64,000 bases of DNA, taken from NCBI RefSeq assembly GCF_900105455.1, contig NZ_FNSF01000001.1, positions 687,001 to 751,000 on the forward strand. The letters run 5' to 3'. The translations under genes and the position numbers were made by a program. Origin of the DNA: Tenacibaculum sp. MAR_2009_124 (GTDB lineage: Bacteria; Bacteroidota; Bacteroidia; Flavobacteriales; Flavobacteriaceae). Below are positions 51,557 to 59,401 of the stretch, in pieces. The notes beneath the pieces are model-generated. The model worked only from the letters and a program-made list of their open reading frames with translations, did not search any database and was not told where the DNA came from. Within the stretch, counting starts at the first letter, position 1; the number at the start of each line of letters is the position of its first letter.

Positions 51557-51913
51557 ATGAAAACTAACAAAATAATCTTTTACGTAACGACAGGTCTTTT
51601 ATCTTTAATGATGCTTATGTCGGCAGGAATGTACTTGTTTAATAATACTGAAATTTCTGGTATGTTCGAAAACTTTGGATATCCTACGTATATTATATAC
51701 CCATATGCTTTCGCTAAAGTTTTAGGGATTGTTGCATTATGGTTCTTTAGGGGGAAAGCGTTAAACGAATGGGCTTATGCTGGGTTTTTCTTTGCCTTTA
51801 TTTTAGCTATTTTCGCTCACGTAATGATAGGAGATGGAGAACAATTTGGTGCTATAATAGCATTAGTCCTTTTGATAGCCTCTTATATTTTTAGCAAAAA
51901 AATTAATGAATAA
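51557..51913 (+). CDS. DoxX-like family membrane protein
   Basis: 118 residues from the ATG at 51557. Four transmembrane helices: IIFYVTTGLLSLMMLMSAGMYLF, YIIYPYAFAKVLGIVALWF, WAYAGFFFAFILAIFAHVMI and GAIIALVLLIASYIF. GMFENFGYPTYIIYPYAFAKVLGIVAL is the DoxX-like signature region (positions about 34-60). DoxX proteins are linked to quinone and redox homeostasis. First gene of a three-gene unit under operator 1; its end overlaps the OsmC gene by 8 bp. Confidence 0.88.
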   Translation: MKTNKIIFYVTTGLLSLMMLMSAGMYLFNNTEISGMFENFGYPTYIIYPYAFAKVLGIVALWFFRGKALNEWAYAGFFFAFILAIFAHVMIGDGEQFGAIIALVLLIASYIFSKKINE

Positions 51914-52313
51914 AATTACAACTTCTGAAGTTAGGTTAACGGAAAAAAAATACTTAGCTGAAGCTAAAATGCGAAATCATTTTGCTGTAATAGATGAGCC
52001 TTTGAAATCTGGGGGAAGTGATACTGCACCAACACCTGTTGAATATTTATTGACAGCAATAGGAGGCTGTGTATCCATAACACTTCGGATGTATGCCGAA
52101 AGAAAAGGGTGGGATTTAGGTGAAATTGAAGTTAAAGTTACTCAGAAGGATAGTTTAGGACCGAAAGGCATTACAAAATCATTAGTTGAGGAAATTTCAT
52201 TTGAAAAAGAAGTAACAGATGAGCAAAGAAAAAAGCTCATTGAAATAGCGGGTAAATGTCCTGTAGCCAAAATGGTAAAAGGAGAAACTCCAATTGAAAG
52301 TTTAATCGTGTAA
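51906..52313 (+). CDS. OsmC family peroxidase-like protein
   Basis: 135 residues. The two reactive Cys of the OsmC fold are present: GGCVSITLRMYAERKGW (first Cys, on the long helix) and AGKCPVAKMVKGE (second Cys). GGSDTAPTPVEYLLTAIGGC is the family signature (about 35-54). OsmC/Ohr proteins reduce organic hydroperoxides using these Cys. Translationally coupled to doxX by overlapping ATGAATAA. Confidence 0.9.
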   Translation: MNKITTSEVRLTEKKYLAEAKMRNHFAVIDEPLKSGGSDTAPTPVEYLLTAIGGCVSITLRMYAERKGWDLGEIEVKVTQKDSLGPKGITKSLVEEISFEKEVTDEQRKKLIEIAGKCPVAKMVKGETPIESLIV

Positions 52314-52338
52314 TACTACAAATAAATAATAATATAAA

Positions 52339-52869
52339 ATGAAAAAAATAGCCGCATTTGCTGGAAGTACAAGTAAAACATCAATCAATAAAAAGTTAGC
52401 TGGATTTGCAGCACAACAACTTCAAAATACAACCTTTGATGTATTAGATTTGAACGATTACGAAGTACCTATGTTTAGTGAGGGTTTTGAAAAAGATAAT
52501 GAATATCCGAATGGAGCTGAATTATTTAATGAAACACTAGATAAATACGATGGATTTATTATATCGTTAGCAGAGCATAATGGATCATACTCGGCAGCGT
52601 TTAAAAATTTATTTGATTGGGTGTCAAGAAAAAATAGAGAAGTATTCAGAAACAAACCAGTTTTAGTTATGGCTACATCTCCCGGAGGTAGAGGAGGGGC
52701 AACTGTTTTAGAAGCTGCTCAAGGAACTTTCCCTCATATGGGTGCAAATGTAACCGGAACATATACCTTACCGAAATTTTATGATGTTTTTAAAGATGAT
52801 AAAATTACGGATGATGATAAGTCGCTTGAATTGAAGAATACCGTTACGGAATTTGAACAAGCACTATAA
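52339..52869 (+). CDS. NADPH-dependent FMN reductase (flavodoxin-like quinone/azo reductase)
   Basis: 176 residues. FAGSTSKTSINKKLAGFAA at the N-terminus is the FMN phosphate-binding loop, YDGFIISLAEHNGSYSAAFKNLFDWVSR the family's central motif, and VMATSPGGRGGATVLEAAQ the second flavin loop. Such enzymes reduce FMN, quinones, chromate or azo compounds with NAD(P)H. With DoxX and OsmC it points to defence against quinones or electrophiles. Terminator follows directly. Confidence 0.92.
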   Translation: MKKIAAFAGSTSKTSINKKLAGFAAQQLQNTTFDVLDLNDYEVPMFSEGFEKDNEYPNGAELFNETLDKYDGFIISLAEHNGSYSAAFKNLFDWVSRKNREVFRNKPVLVMATSPGGRGGATVLEAAQGTFPHMGANVTGTYTLPKFYDVFKDDKITDDDKSLELKNTVTEFEQAL

Positions 52870-52873
52870 AATG

Positions 52874-52910
52874 AAACTCGTTTAGACCTCAAAGTTTAAA
52901 CGAGTTTTTA
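52874..52910 (+). terminator. Terminator of the doxX operon
   Basis: AAACTCGTTTA (52874-52884) / TAAACGAGTTT (52897-52907), T-run following. Confidence 0.85.
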
Positions 52911-52917
52911 TTTAATT

Positions 52918-52944
52918 CCATTTGTAATTTTAAATTGCAAATGG
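52918..52944. repeat. 27-nt hairpin before the Fe-S protein gene
   Basis: CCATTTG and AATTT pair with AAATT and CAAATGG through a T-G pair, with a single T at the centre. It precedes the ATG at 52974 and may be an operator or leader hairpin. Confidence 0.45.
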
Positions 52945-52973
52945 TATACCAAGAACGAACAAAAACGAAAATC

Positions 52974-53396
52974 ATGTCAGAAGGCAAGGAAATTTTAAAA
53001 ACGTACGAAAAAGATGAGTTAAAAGTTTATTGGAAACCGAATTCTTGTATTCATTCAACGAAATGTTGGAAAGGTTTAATACAGGTATTTAACCCAAAAA
53101 ATAGACCATGGGTAAACTTGGAAACAGCTACAAGTAAAAGAATTCAAAAGCAAATTGACGAATGTCCGTCAGGGGCGTTATCTTACGAGCTAAATACCGA
53201 TGGTAAGGCCAAATACGATACAGAGGTAAAGTGTTTAGAAAATGGTCCTCTCATCATTATGGGAGATGTTCATGTCATTAATTCAAATGGTGCTGAAGAA
53301 TTAAAAAAGAAAGCAACAGCTTTTTGTCGATGTGGTGCTTCAAATAATAAACCCTATTGCGATGGAACACATGGCAAAGTTGGTTTCATTGGGTAA
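52974..53396 (+). CDS. Fusion of divergent 4Fe-4S domain and CDGSH iron-sulfur domain
   Basis: 140 residues from the ATG at 52974 (an earlier in-frame ATG at 52941 lies in the hairpin). The N-terminal half has PNSCIHSTKCWKGL ... IDECPSGAL, the Cys pattern of the divergent 4Fe-4S 'Mjelle' type. The C-terminal half has FCRCGASNNKPYCDGTHGKVGF, a CDGSH motif that holds a 2Fe-2S cluster by three Cys and one His. Such proteins act in electron transfer or redox sensing. The stop codon region carries a 13-bp tandem duplication (53386-53411). Confidence 0.92.
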   Translation: MSEGKEILKTYEKDELKVYWKPNSCIHSTKCWKGLIQVFNPKNRPWVNLETATSKRIQKQIDECPSGALSYELNTDGKAKYDTEVKCLENGPLIIMGDVHVINSNGAEELKKKATAFCRCGASNNKPYCDGTHGKVGFIG

Positions 53397-53440
53397 TTTC
53401 AATGGGTAAATGGTATTACCTTATTAAGATTATATAATTA

Positions 53441-53463
53441 CCTTGAATTTATATTCCTTGGAA
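53441..53463. promoter_or_regulatory. Operator 2 of the redox cluster (glutaredoxin-like promoter)
   Basis: CCTTGAA-N6-TTCCTTGGAA, the same layout as operator 1 with four substitutions. The right half overlaps the -33 TTG (53458-53460). Confidence 0.65.
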
Positions 53464-53488
53464 AATAAAAATATTTTACGTAAATTTG
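53458..53488 (+). promoter_or_regulatory. Promoter of the glutaredoxin-like and MarR genes
   Basis: TTG (53458-53460), 20-bp spacer, perfect TAAATTTG (53481-53488); start near 53494. AAGGAGG at about 53502-53508 serves as ribosome binding site for the ATG at 53518. Confidence 0.7.
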
Positions 53489-53517
53489 TACTATAAATTA
53501 AGAAAGGAGGATTCAAA

Positions 53518-53766
53518 ATGAATATTACACTATATGGTAAAAAAGGACATGCATATACTATTGCGTATCGGAACTTTTTAAAATCTGCTGAGGTACAGTT
53601 TATTTTTAAGGATATATATGAAGATTCGGAGGCCAAAGAACATACAAAAAAGTTATATGATGGTATGATTAAATATCCAACCTTATTTGTAAATGATGAT
53701 GTATATTTGACGCCAACTTCTGATACTTTTAATAAAGTAATGAAGGATTTAAAATTAAGAGCGTAA
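53518..53766 (+). CDS. Glutaredoxin-fold protein lacking the active-site cysteines
   Basis: 82 residues. MNITLYGKKGHAYTIAYRNFLKSAEVQFIFKDIYED aligns with the glutaredoxin start, where CPYC should follow the first strand; here the sequence is GHAYT, so both Cys are gone. The cis-Pro region KYPTLFVNDDVYLTP is kept. It cannot do thiol-disulfide exchange by the usual mechanism; a binding or regulatory role is possible. It is the first gene of a unit with the MarR gene 8 bp downstream and is preceded by a good Shine-Dalgarno sequence. Confidence 0.8.
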   Translation: MNITLYGKKGHAYTIAYRNFLKSAEVQFIFKDIYEDSEAKEHTKKLYDGMIKYPTLFVNDDVYLTPTSDTFNKVMKDLKLRA

Positions 53767-53773
53767 TTATAAT

Positions 53774-54211
53774 ATGGGAGATATATCAAAGGACATTAAT
53801 TCAAAATTTGAAGATAGTAGAGTGAAAGCTTTTATAAATATTAAGTACACGGCTAACTGGATTCAAAGTAAGGAAAATGAATTTTTTAAGCCTTATGGTA
53901 TATCACCACAACAATATAATATTCTACGAATTTTAAGAGGTGCTAAAGAAGCTATAAAAGTTCAGATTATAAAGGATAGAATGATCGAAAGAGCACCTAA
54001 TGCTACGCGTTTAATGGACAAATTATGTGATAAGAATTATATTCATCGTATTCGATGTGAACATGATAGAAGAGTGGTGTATATAAATATTACAGAGATG
54101 GGAATAGATATTATGAAGACAATCGATAAAGAGCTTTATTTTGAGTTTATGGATAACCTATCAAAAGATGAAGCTGAACAATTAAGTATATTACTTGATA
54201 AAATTAGGTAA
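53774..54211 (+). CDS. MarR family regulator of the redox cluster
   Basis: 145 residues. Winged-helix DNA-binding domain: YGISPQQYNILRILRGA, VQIIKDRMIERAPNATRLMDKLCDKNYIHRIRCEHDRRVVYINIT (about 64-112, recognition helix and DRR wing), then the dimerisation helix IDKELYFEFMDNLSKDEAEQL. MarR proteins usually repress their own gene and neighbours and let go on binding an aromatic or electrophilic ligand. The shared TTCC(A/T)TGGAA element in front of this unit, the doxX operon and pirin is its most likely target. This link is inferred from position only. Confidence 0.9.
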   Translation: MGDISKDINSKFEDSRVKAFINIKYTANWIQSKENEFFKPYGISPQQYNILRILRGAKEAIKVQIIKDRMIERAPNATRLMDKLCDKNYIHRIRCEHDRRVVYINITEMGIDIMKTIDKELYFEFMDNLSKDEAEQLSILLDKIR

Positions 54212-54235
54212 GACCGAAAAAAAAATTTACAAAAA

Positions 54236-54253
54236 TATTTTCCATGGAAAATA
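54236..54253. promoter_or_regulatory. Operator 3 of the redox cluster (pirin)
   Basis: TATTTTCCATGGAAAATA, a perfect 18-bp palindrome 15 bp before the pirin ATG and the best version of the shared element. Confidence 0.7.
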
Positions 54254-54268
54254 AATTATTTTAAACAA

Positions 54269-54946
54269 ATGAGAACAAAAACAATAAAGAATAAAATGGG
54301 GAGTCCGATGGTAGATATGGGGCCAATAAGATTAAGACAACCGTTGCCTGCGCAAGGAGTGGATATGGTAGATCCGTTTTTGTTATTACACCATTACGGA
54401 CCCTATGCGATAAGTGCTTTTAATAATCCTTTTGATCTTGGACCACATCCACATAGAGGTTTTGAACCCATTACCTTATTATTTAAAGGGGAACAATGGC
54501 ATAGAGATTCTTTAGGTAATGAAATGCTAGTAAAAGCAGGAGATGTTCAATGGACCACAGCAGGACGAGGTATTATTCATGCGGAAGGCCCAGCGAAGGA
54601 GTTTGTAGAAAGAGGAGGAGATCTCGAAGGCATACAACTATGGTTGAATTTACCTGCTGAAAAGAAAATGATGACGCCACACTATCAGCATGTGAAAAGT
54701 GAAGACATTTCTACTGTTGAAGATAAAGAAGGAAATTTTATGTTAAAAGTTATTGCGGGAGAGCAAAAAGGAGTAAACGGTAAAGTTTTAACTCAAACCG
54801 AAGTAAATGTATTTACGGCAGATGTTAAAGATTCAGGGAAAATGACTATTGATATTCCAGTTCATCATGAGTCCTTAATATACTTGTTAGACGGTGAAGT
54901 TTTAGTAAATAATGAAGCTACCTTAAAAAGGGGGCAACACAAATGA
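54269..54946 (+). CDS. Pirin family protein, N-terminal part (reading frame interrupted)
   Basis: 225 residues covering the N-terminal cupin domain and the start of the second. Metal ligands are visible in HPHRGFEPITLLFKGEQWHRD (His-x-His) and GRGIIHAEGP (His-x-Glu). Bacterial pirins can act as quercetinases or redox proteins. Complete relatives have about 280-290 residues, but here the frame stops after LKRGQHK. The missing end is encoded in the next frame at 54943-55134. A run of five A and five G (about 54921-54930) is the probable site of a 1-nt loss. Confidence 0.88.
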   Translation: MRTKTIKNKMGSPMVDMGPIRLRQPLPAQGVDMVDPFLLLHHYGPYAISAFNNPFDLGPHPHRGFEPITLLFKGEQWHRDSLGNEMLVKAGDVQWTTAGRGIIHAEGPAKEFVERGGDLEGIQLWLNLPAEKKMMTPHYQHVKSEDISTVEDKEGNFMLKVIAGEQKGVNGKVLTQTEVNVFTADVKDSGKMTIDIPVHHESLIYLLDGEVLVNNEATLKRGQHK

Positions 54947-55134
54947 TAACATTTCATCAAGATGGCGATCAAATAGAATTGGAAGGTAGAGGAGAGAGCA
55001 GATTATTAATTCTTTCAGGGGTTCCTTTAAAAGAAAAAGTAGCTTCTTGGGGACCTTATGTTATGAATTCACAGACTGAAATCATGGAAGCTCTCAGAGA
55101 TTATCAGCAAGGGAAAATGGGATATTTATATTAA
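54943..55134 (+). CDS. Pirin C-terminal fragment
   Basis: 63 residues. FHQDGDQIELEGRGESRLLILSGVPLKEKVASWGPYVMNSQTEIMEALRDYQQGKMG (spanning positions 4-60) is the standard pirin C-terminus. Its ATG overlaps the stop of the first part (ATGA), so it could be translated by coupling and complete the fold in two pieces. Otherwise the gene is a frameshift pseudogene or uses -1 slippage at the G-run. Confidence 0.8.
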   Translation: MITFHQDGDQIELEGRGESRLLILSGVPLKEKVASWGPYVMNSQTEIMEALRDYQQGKMGYLY

Positions 55135-55151
55135 TAATTTTAAGTATACAT

Positions 55152-55190
55152 AAACCCCTCACAGAATTTAAATTCTGTGAGGGGTTTTTA
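55152..55190. terminator. Strong bidirectional terminator
   Basis: Two perfectly complementary 18-nt arms without spacer (55152-55169 / 55170-55187), beginning AAACCCCTCACAG, T-run of five after. Between pirin (+) and lpdA (-). Confidence 0.9.
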
Positions 55191-55234
55191 TATGATTTCA
55201 CTACTCATGAAGTAGTTATTTAATTCTACAAAAA

Positions 55235-56623
55235 TTATAAGTGAATTACTTCATCATAAGCATCAGCAACAGCTTCCATAACCGCTTCACTCATGGTTGG
55301 GTGAGGGTGGATAGCTTTTAATACTTCATGACCAGTAGTTTCCAATTTACGTCCTAATACAGCTTCAGCAATCATATCGGTAACACCAGCACCAATCATA
55401 TGACAACCTAACCATTCACCGTATTTAGCGTCGAAAATTACTTTTACAAAACCATCAGGAGTTCCAGCAGCTTTTGCTTTACCAGAGGCAGAGAAAGGGA
55501 ATTTACCAACTTTAATGTCATATCCTTGCTCTTTTGCCTTGTCTTCAGTTAAACCAACAGAAGCAATTTCAGGAGTTGCATACGTACAACCAGGAATGTT
55601 TCCATAATCGATAGTTTCCGTATGTAAACCAGCTAATTTTTCAACACAAGTAATTCCTTCAGCAGAAGCAACGTGCGCTAAAGCAGGACCAGGAGTTACA
55701 TCACCAATAGCATAATATCCAGGGATATTTGTTTGATAGTAATCATTTACTAAGATTTTATCTCTGTCTGTAATAATTCCTACATCCTCTAAACCAATAT
55801 TCTCAATATTCGTTTTAATACCTACGGCAGACAACACGATATCAGCTTCTAATATTTGCTCGCCTTTTTTAGTTTTTACTGTTGCCTTAACACCATCTCC
55901 AGAAGTATCAACAGACTCAACAGAAGAGCTTGTCATTACTTTAATTCCAGCTTTCTTGAAAGAACGCTCCATTTGCTTAGAAACATCTTTATCTTCAACA
56001 GGAACAATGTTTGGCATAAACTCAACTACAGTAACATCAGTGCCCATAGAGTTATAGAAGTGAGCAAACTCAACTCCAATAGCACCAGAACCAACAACAA
56101 TCATTGATTTAGGTTGTGTAGGTAACGTCATGGCTTCACGGTAACCAATTACTTTTTTACCATCTTGGGGTAAGTTTGGTAATACACGTGAACGCGCTCC
56201 AGTAGCAATAATAATATGATTAGCTGAATATTCAGTAACCTTTCCATCACTATCGGTTACATCAACTTTTTTACCCGTTTTTAGTTTCCCAAATCCGTCA
56301 ATTACATCAATTTTATTTTTCTTCATCAGGAACTGAACACCTTTGCTCATTCCTTCAGCAACACCGCGACTTCGCTTAATAACAGCATCAAAGTCTTTAT
56401 CAATAGCTTCAGCTTTTAAACCATATTCATCAACATGCTTTAAATAATCATATACTTGTGCAGATTTTAATAAAGCTTTTGTAGGGATACATCCCCAGTT
56501 CAAGCATATTCCACCTAAGTTTTCTTTCTCAACTACGGCAGTTTTAAATCCTAATTGTGATGCTCTAATGGCAGTTACATAACCTCCAGGACCACTTCCA
56601 ATTACTAGTACGTCGTATTTCAT
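55235..56623 (-). CDS. lpdA: Dihydrolipoyl dehydrogenase
   Basis: 462 residues. It reoxidises dihydrolipoamide in 2-oxo acid dehydrogenase complexes or the glycine cleavage system, using FAD and NAD. GSGPGGYVTAIRASQLG is the FAD loop, GGICLNWGCIPTKALL holds the redox Cys pair, VVGSGAIGVEFAHFYNSMG the NAD loop, and HPHPTMSEAV the catalytic His-Glu at the C-terminus. No E1 or E2 gene is adjacent; it is a single gene. Confidence 0.95.
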   Translation of the reverse strand: MKYDVLVIGSGPGGYVTAIRASQLGFKTAVVEKENLGGICLNWGCIPTKALLKSAQVYDYLKHVDEYGLKAEAIDKDFDAVIKRSRGVAEGMSKGVQFLMKKNKIDVIDGFGKLKTGKKVDVTDSDGKVTEYSANHIIIATGARSRVLPNLPQDGKKVIGYREAMTLPTQPKSMIVVGSGAIGVEFAHFYNSMGTDVTVVEFMPNIVPVEDKDVSKQMERSFKKAGIKVMTSSSVESVDTSGDGVKATVKTKKGEQILEADIVLSAVGIKTNIENIGLEDVGIITDRDKILVNDYYQTNIPGYYAIGDVTPGPALAHVASAEGITCVEKLAGLHTETIDYGNIPGCTYATPEIASVGLTEDKAKEQGYDIKVGKFPFSASGKAKAAGTPDGFVKVIFDAKYGEWLGCHMIGAGVTDMIAEAVLGRKLETTGHEVLKAIHPHPTMSEAVMEAVADAYDEVIHL

Positions 56624-56706
56624 GTTTTAGTTGTTTACTTAATTTTATAAGAAGCAAGTTTTTTAAAAAACAAATGCTCCATTGAATTCATTAATTTAAT
56701 TTATTT

Positions 56707-56811
56707 GGGCGTTCGAGCGGGCTTTCCGTTATATCTTTTGTTTTCTATTCTCAATATTTGCTTCGCAAACTCGAATCAAAACCAAAAGGATGCCACTTCA
56801 ATCCCTAACGC
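56707..56811. repeat. Dispersed-repeat-like intergenic element
   Basis: GGGCGTTCGAGCGGGCTTTC (56707-56726) at one end and GGATGCCACTTCAATCCC (56788-56805) then AACGC at the other; GCGTT/AACGC and ATCTTTTG/CAAAAGGAT pair across it, with an inner TTTGC-TTC-GCAAA hairpin. Similar words are widespread between genes in flavobacteria, as far as I recall. Confidence 0.55.
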
Positions 56812-56890
56812 TAATTTAATTATGAATGATAAATTTTGAATTAATAGTTCAAAATTCAAAACTCATAATTCAACATTTACAATTAAAAAT

Positions 56891-58666
56891 CTACATTCTT
56901 TCAGGAACATTAATTCCTAATAAGTTAAATGCTAGTTTTATGGTGTCCGCTACCTTATTGGACAGTTGGACTCTAAATATTTTTTTATCCATATTTTCTT
57001 CTCCTAATATTGATACATTTTGATAAAAAGAATTAAACTCTTTAACCAAATCGTATGTGTAGTTAGCAACTACGGCAGGAGAATAGCTTTTTGCGGCCTG
57101 TTGAATTGTGTCAGGGAAAAGAGCAAGTTGTTTAATTAACTCTTTCTCCTTTTCATGTAATTCAATACCAGAAACCTCTTTATTATGACCAAACTCTGCT
57201 TTCCTTAAAATAGATTGAATTCTTGCATATGTATATTGAACGAAAGGCCCTGTATTTCCTTGAAAATCTACAGAAGCTTGCGGATCAAACAAAATTCTCT
57301 TTTTAGGATCAACCTTTAAAATGAAATATTTTAAAGCCCCTAAACCAATGGTTTTATATAAAGAATCTTTCTCATCTGTTGAATAGCCTTCTAATTTCCC
57401 TAGTTCTTGTGAAATTTCTTTGGCAGTATCGGACATTTCATCCATTAAGTCATCAGCATCCACAACAGTACCTTCTCTCGATTTCATTTTACCAGAAGGT
57501 AAATCAACCATTCCATAACTTAAATGATATAGTTGATCAGCCCAAGTATATCCTAATTTCTTAAGAATTAAAAATAACACCTTAAAATGATAGTCTTGTT
57601 CGTTTCCAACAGTATAAACCATTCCATTTAAATCTGTAAAATCTTTGGCTCTTTGAATGGCGGTTCCAATATCTTGCGTCATGTATACGGCTGTACCATC
57701 GGAACGAAGTACTAATTTTTCATCAAGACCTTCGCTAGTTAAATCACACCAAACAGAACCGTCCTCTTTTTTAAAGAAAACTCCATCTTTCAAGCCTTGA
57801 TCTATAATATCTTTTCCTAATAGGTACGTATTACTTTCATAATACAATGTATCGAAATCAACACCAATATTTTTGTAGGTAACATCAAAGCCTTTATAAA
57901 CCCAACCATTCATCATTTCCCAAAGGTCAACAACCTCTTTATCGCCAGCTTCCCATTTACGCAACATTTCTTGCGCTTTAAGGAATAAGGGAGCTTGTTT
58001 TTTAGCATCGTCCTCAGAAAGTCCATCTGCTACTAAAGCACTGATTTCTTTTTTATACTCTTGATCAAATTTTACGTAGTAATTACCTACCAGTTTATCT
58101 CCTTTTAATCCAGTAGATTCAGGAGTTTCTCCATTTCCATATTTTTTCCAAGCTAACATTGATTTACAAATATGAATACCTCTATCATTAATGATTTGAG
58201 TTTTGTAAACCGTATGCCCAGCAGCTTTTAAAATTTCAGAAACGGCATAACCTAGCAAAACATTTCTTACGTGGCCTAAATGCAGCGGTTTATTGGTATT
58301 CGGTGACGAATATTCAACCATGCGAGCATCTAAACTATTAGGAGCGGCAAAGCCATAAGTTTTGTTCGTTGACGTTTGATTAAAAAAGTCGATGTAAAAG
58401 CTATCCGAAATTACTAAATTAAGGAAGCCTTTTACGACATTATAACTTGTAACATCCTTAACATGTTCAACTAAGTATTTTCCTAAATCTTCACCAATTT
58501 GAACAGGATTTCCTTTCCTATACCGTAGCATAGGAAATACTACAATTGTAATATCTCCTTCAAAATCTTTACGAGTTGCTTGAAATTCAACACTTGGAAT
58601 TTCGACATCATACAAGGCTAAGAATCCTTCTTTTACTTTAGTTTCTAGTACGTTTTGAATATTCAT
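56891..58666 (-). CDS. argS: Arginyl-tRNA synthetase
   Basis: 591 residues, a class I enzyme. SPNTNKPLHLGHVRNVLLGY carries the HIGH motif (HLGH), SGKMKSREGTVVDADDLMDE the KMSKS-equivalent and YDLVKEFNSFYQNVSILGEE the DALR anticodon-binding domain; the Add-1 domain forms the N-terminus. A -7-like TAATTTTG is present on the minus strand at 58688-58695. No neighbour on the same strand is close. Confidence 0.95.
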   Translation of the reverse strand: MNIQNVLETKVKEGFLALYDVEIPSVEFQATRKDFEGDITIVVFPMLRYRKGNPVQIGEDLGKYLVEHVKDVTSYNVVKGFLNLVISDSFYIDFFNQTSTNKTYGFAAPNSLDARMVEYSSPNTNKPLHLGHVRNVLLGYAVSEILKAAGHTVYKTQIINDRGIHICKSMLAWKKYGNGETPESTGLKGDKLVGNYYVKFDQEYKKEISALVADGLSEDDAKKQAPLFLKAQEMLRKWEAGDKEVVDLWEMMNGWVYKGFDVTYKNIGVDFDTLYYESNTYLLGKDIIDQGLKDGVFFKKEDGSVWCDLTSEGLDEKLVLRSDGTAVYMTQDIGTAIQRAKDFTDLNGMVYTVGNEQDYHFKVLFLILKKLGYTWADQLYHLSYGMVDLPSGKMKSREGTVVDADDLMDEMSDTAKEISQELGKLEGYSTDEKDSLYKTIGLGALKYFILKVDPKKRILFDPQASVDFQGNTGPFVQYTYARIQSILRKAEFGHNKEVSGIELHEKEKELIKQLALFPDTIQQAAKSYSPAVVANYTYDLVKEFNSFYQNVSILGEENMDKKIFRVQLSNKVADTIKLAFNLLGINVPERM

Positions 58667-58840
58667 TAATTGTCATAAATTGAAGTGCAAAATTACATAA
58701 ATTATTTGGATGATATTTAAACTGATTCTAACAATTTATATAGGTATTTTTGTTGCATTAAAACCAAAAGTATACAGGGGATGATTTGTATTGATGTATG
58801 TAGTATAAATAATTGGTTTTTAATATAAATAAGGTAAGTG

Positions 58841-59344
58841 ATGATAGATAAGGATTTAGAAGGTTTAACTGAATTAGCTAAAGAAGTTAAGGAAGAAAAT
58901 ATAAAATATTTTAAAAGATTAAAAAAGAGAGTACCAAAACGATTGGATTTGGTAGTACGTGAAATTCATGAAGAAGAATTTGAGCGAACCGACTGCTTAA
59001 CTTGTGGTAATTGTTGCAAAACAACAAGTCCGATGTTTACCCATAAAGATATTGAGCGAATAGCGAAACATTTAAAAATGAAAGTGGCAGATTTTATAAC
59101 TCAATATTTAAAAATAGATGAAGATGACTTTCATGTATTAAAAACAGCTCCATGTTCTTTTTTGGATGAACGAGACAATAGTTGTTTTATTTATGATGTT
59201 CGCCCGAAAGCATGTTCAGAATATCCCCATACAAATCGAAAGAAATTTATTCAGTTAGCGGATATTACGGTTAAAAACACGGAAATCTGCCCAGCAACGT
59301 ACAGAATAATGGAGGAATTAAAGAAGCGTTTGCCAAGTTCATAA
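58841..59344 (+). CDS. YkgJ family cysteine-cluster protein
   Basis: 167 residues from the ATG at 58841. The Cys pattern of the CxxCxxCC family is complete: DCLTCGNCCKTTSP (about 51-64), PCSFLDERDNSCFIYDVRPKACSEYPH (about 103-129) and ICPATYRI near the end. This family probably binds zinc or an Fe-S cluster; its function is not established. AAGGTAAG in front of the ATG is the ribosome binding site. A truncated copy of its 3' end is at 61799-61869. Confidence 0.9.
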   Translation: MIDKDLEGLTELAKEVKEENIKYFKRLKKRVPKRLDLVVREIHEEEFERTDCLTCGNCCKTTSPMFTHKDIERIAKHLKMKVADFITQYLKIDEDDFHVLKTAPCSFLDERDNSCFIYDVRPKACSEYPHTNRKKFIQLADITVKNTEICPATYRIMEELKKRLPSS

Positions 59345-59364
59345 GACATTTTTAGAAAAATATA

Positions 59365-59401
59365 AAAAAGAAGTGTTCATTTTAAGAAACACTTCTTTTT
59401 T
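59365..59401. terminator. Bidirectional terminator after YkgJ
   Basis: AAAAAGAAGTGTT (59365-59377) / AACACTTCTTTTT (59388-59400), A- and T-runs on both sides; shared with the convergent SDR gene. Confidence 0.9.

Noticed and set aside
53386..53411. 13-bp tandem duplication at the end of the Fe-S protein gene
   Set aside because: It only duplicates the stop codon and adjoining bases, with no visible effect on the protein; noted in the gene entry instead.
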